NCBI GenBank assembly: GCA_008692225.1
Contig: VICG01000005.1
Location: forward strand, 558,001 to 622,000
DNA: 64,000 nucleotides
Direction: 5' to 3'
Origin: Monilinia fructicola
Lineage: Eukaryota; Ascomycota; Leotiomycetes; Helotiales; Sclerotiniaceae
Shown here: in pieces, positions 63,889-64,000 of the stretch
How the letters are laid out: each line of letters begins with the position of its first letter
How positions within the stretch are numbered: position 1 is the first letter of the stretch
Translations under genes and position numbers: made by a program
The notes under the pieces: model-generated
The model's database searches: none
Seen by the model: the letters and a program-made list of their open reading frames with translations, nothing else
Told to the model about the DNA's origin: nothing

Positions 63889-64000
63889 TTAGTCGCTCAA
63901 CTCAATAATCTCCCTAAACTCCCATTCATTGTCAACACTCTTCGTCACTTTACCCTCTTCCATATTCACATCCATATCCAAATCCCTCTCTACATTCCTC
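63889..64000 (-). CDS. Partial 3' end of an unknown gene at window edge
   Basis: Reading leftward from the window edge, one frame is open and protein-like, ending in DNEWEFREIIELSD and a TAA at 63891-63889. Before that it reads RNVERDLDMDVNMEEGKVTK. The composition is acidic and repeated-Asp/Val-rich, like the tail of a nuclear or cytosolic protein. Only 36 codons are visible, so identity cannot be given. Confidence 0.4.
   Translation of the reverse strand, partial: RNVERDLDMDVNMEEGKVTKSVDNEWEFREIIELSD

Overview
This 64 kb window is nuclear DNA of a filamentous ascomycete (Pezizomycotina). Protein style and gene content fit a Leotiomycete of the Botrytis/Sclerotinia type; that placement is inference from family resemblance, not a search. 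The eukaryotic nature is seen directly: introns of about 50-210 nt with GTAAGT/GTATGN donors, CTAAC/CTAAT branch sites and CAG/TAG acceptors, and housekeeping genes such as TAF13, RPS23, CIAO1, a SCY1-like pseudokinase and glutathione reductase. AT-rich islands, foldback elements and many microsatellites lie between the genes.

Layout. 0.4-11 kb is gene-rich: TAF13 with a puzzling open segment just upstream, a coiled-coil hypothetical, RPS23, a secreted GH43 glycosidase, a membrane-anchored PNGase A-like protein and a small conserved-looking protein. 11-18.9 kb has no convincing gene but carries a TA-flanked foldback element, an inverted repeat bracketed by direct repeats, and a short hairpin. 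18.9-24.5 kb holds CIAO1 convergent with a 1202-codon low-complexity ORF. 24.5-37.6 kb is a gene desert of microsatellites, strand-asymmetric tracts, a second TA-flanked element with perfect 38-bp inverted ends and AT-rich islands. 37.6-49.1 kb contains a SOK1/TCP11 gene, a SOG2 leucine-rich-repeat gene, a RecQ helicase and a small unknown gene. 51.5-63.1 kb holds a PHD-finger protein, the SCY1-like gene, a Cce1/Ydc2 mitochondrial resolvase and glutathione reductase with two candidate starts. The last 112 bases look like the 3' end of another minus-strand gene.

No operon-like or cluster logic links these genes. They are independent functions: transcription, translation, Fe-S assembly, tRNA/vesicle trafficking, polarity (SOG2) and possibly cAMP-linked signalling (SOK1), mitochondrial recombination, redox. 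The most unexpected result concerns integrity. SOK1, SOG2, RecQ, the small gene at 48.5 kb and glutathione reductase keep recognisable protein sequence and splice sites but change frame repeatedly, mostly at one-base homopolymer gains or losses. Long neighbouring ORFs are clean. I infer consensus-sequence errors more than true pseudogenes. I did not find convincing evidence for a new multi-gene system; the best novel leads are the two foldback elements, the 16.2 kb composite repeat, the recurrent TACGGAGTA word and the open segment upstream of TAF13.
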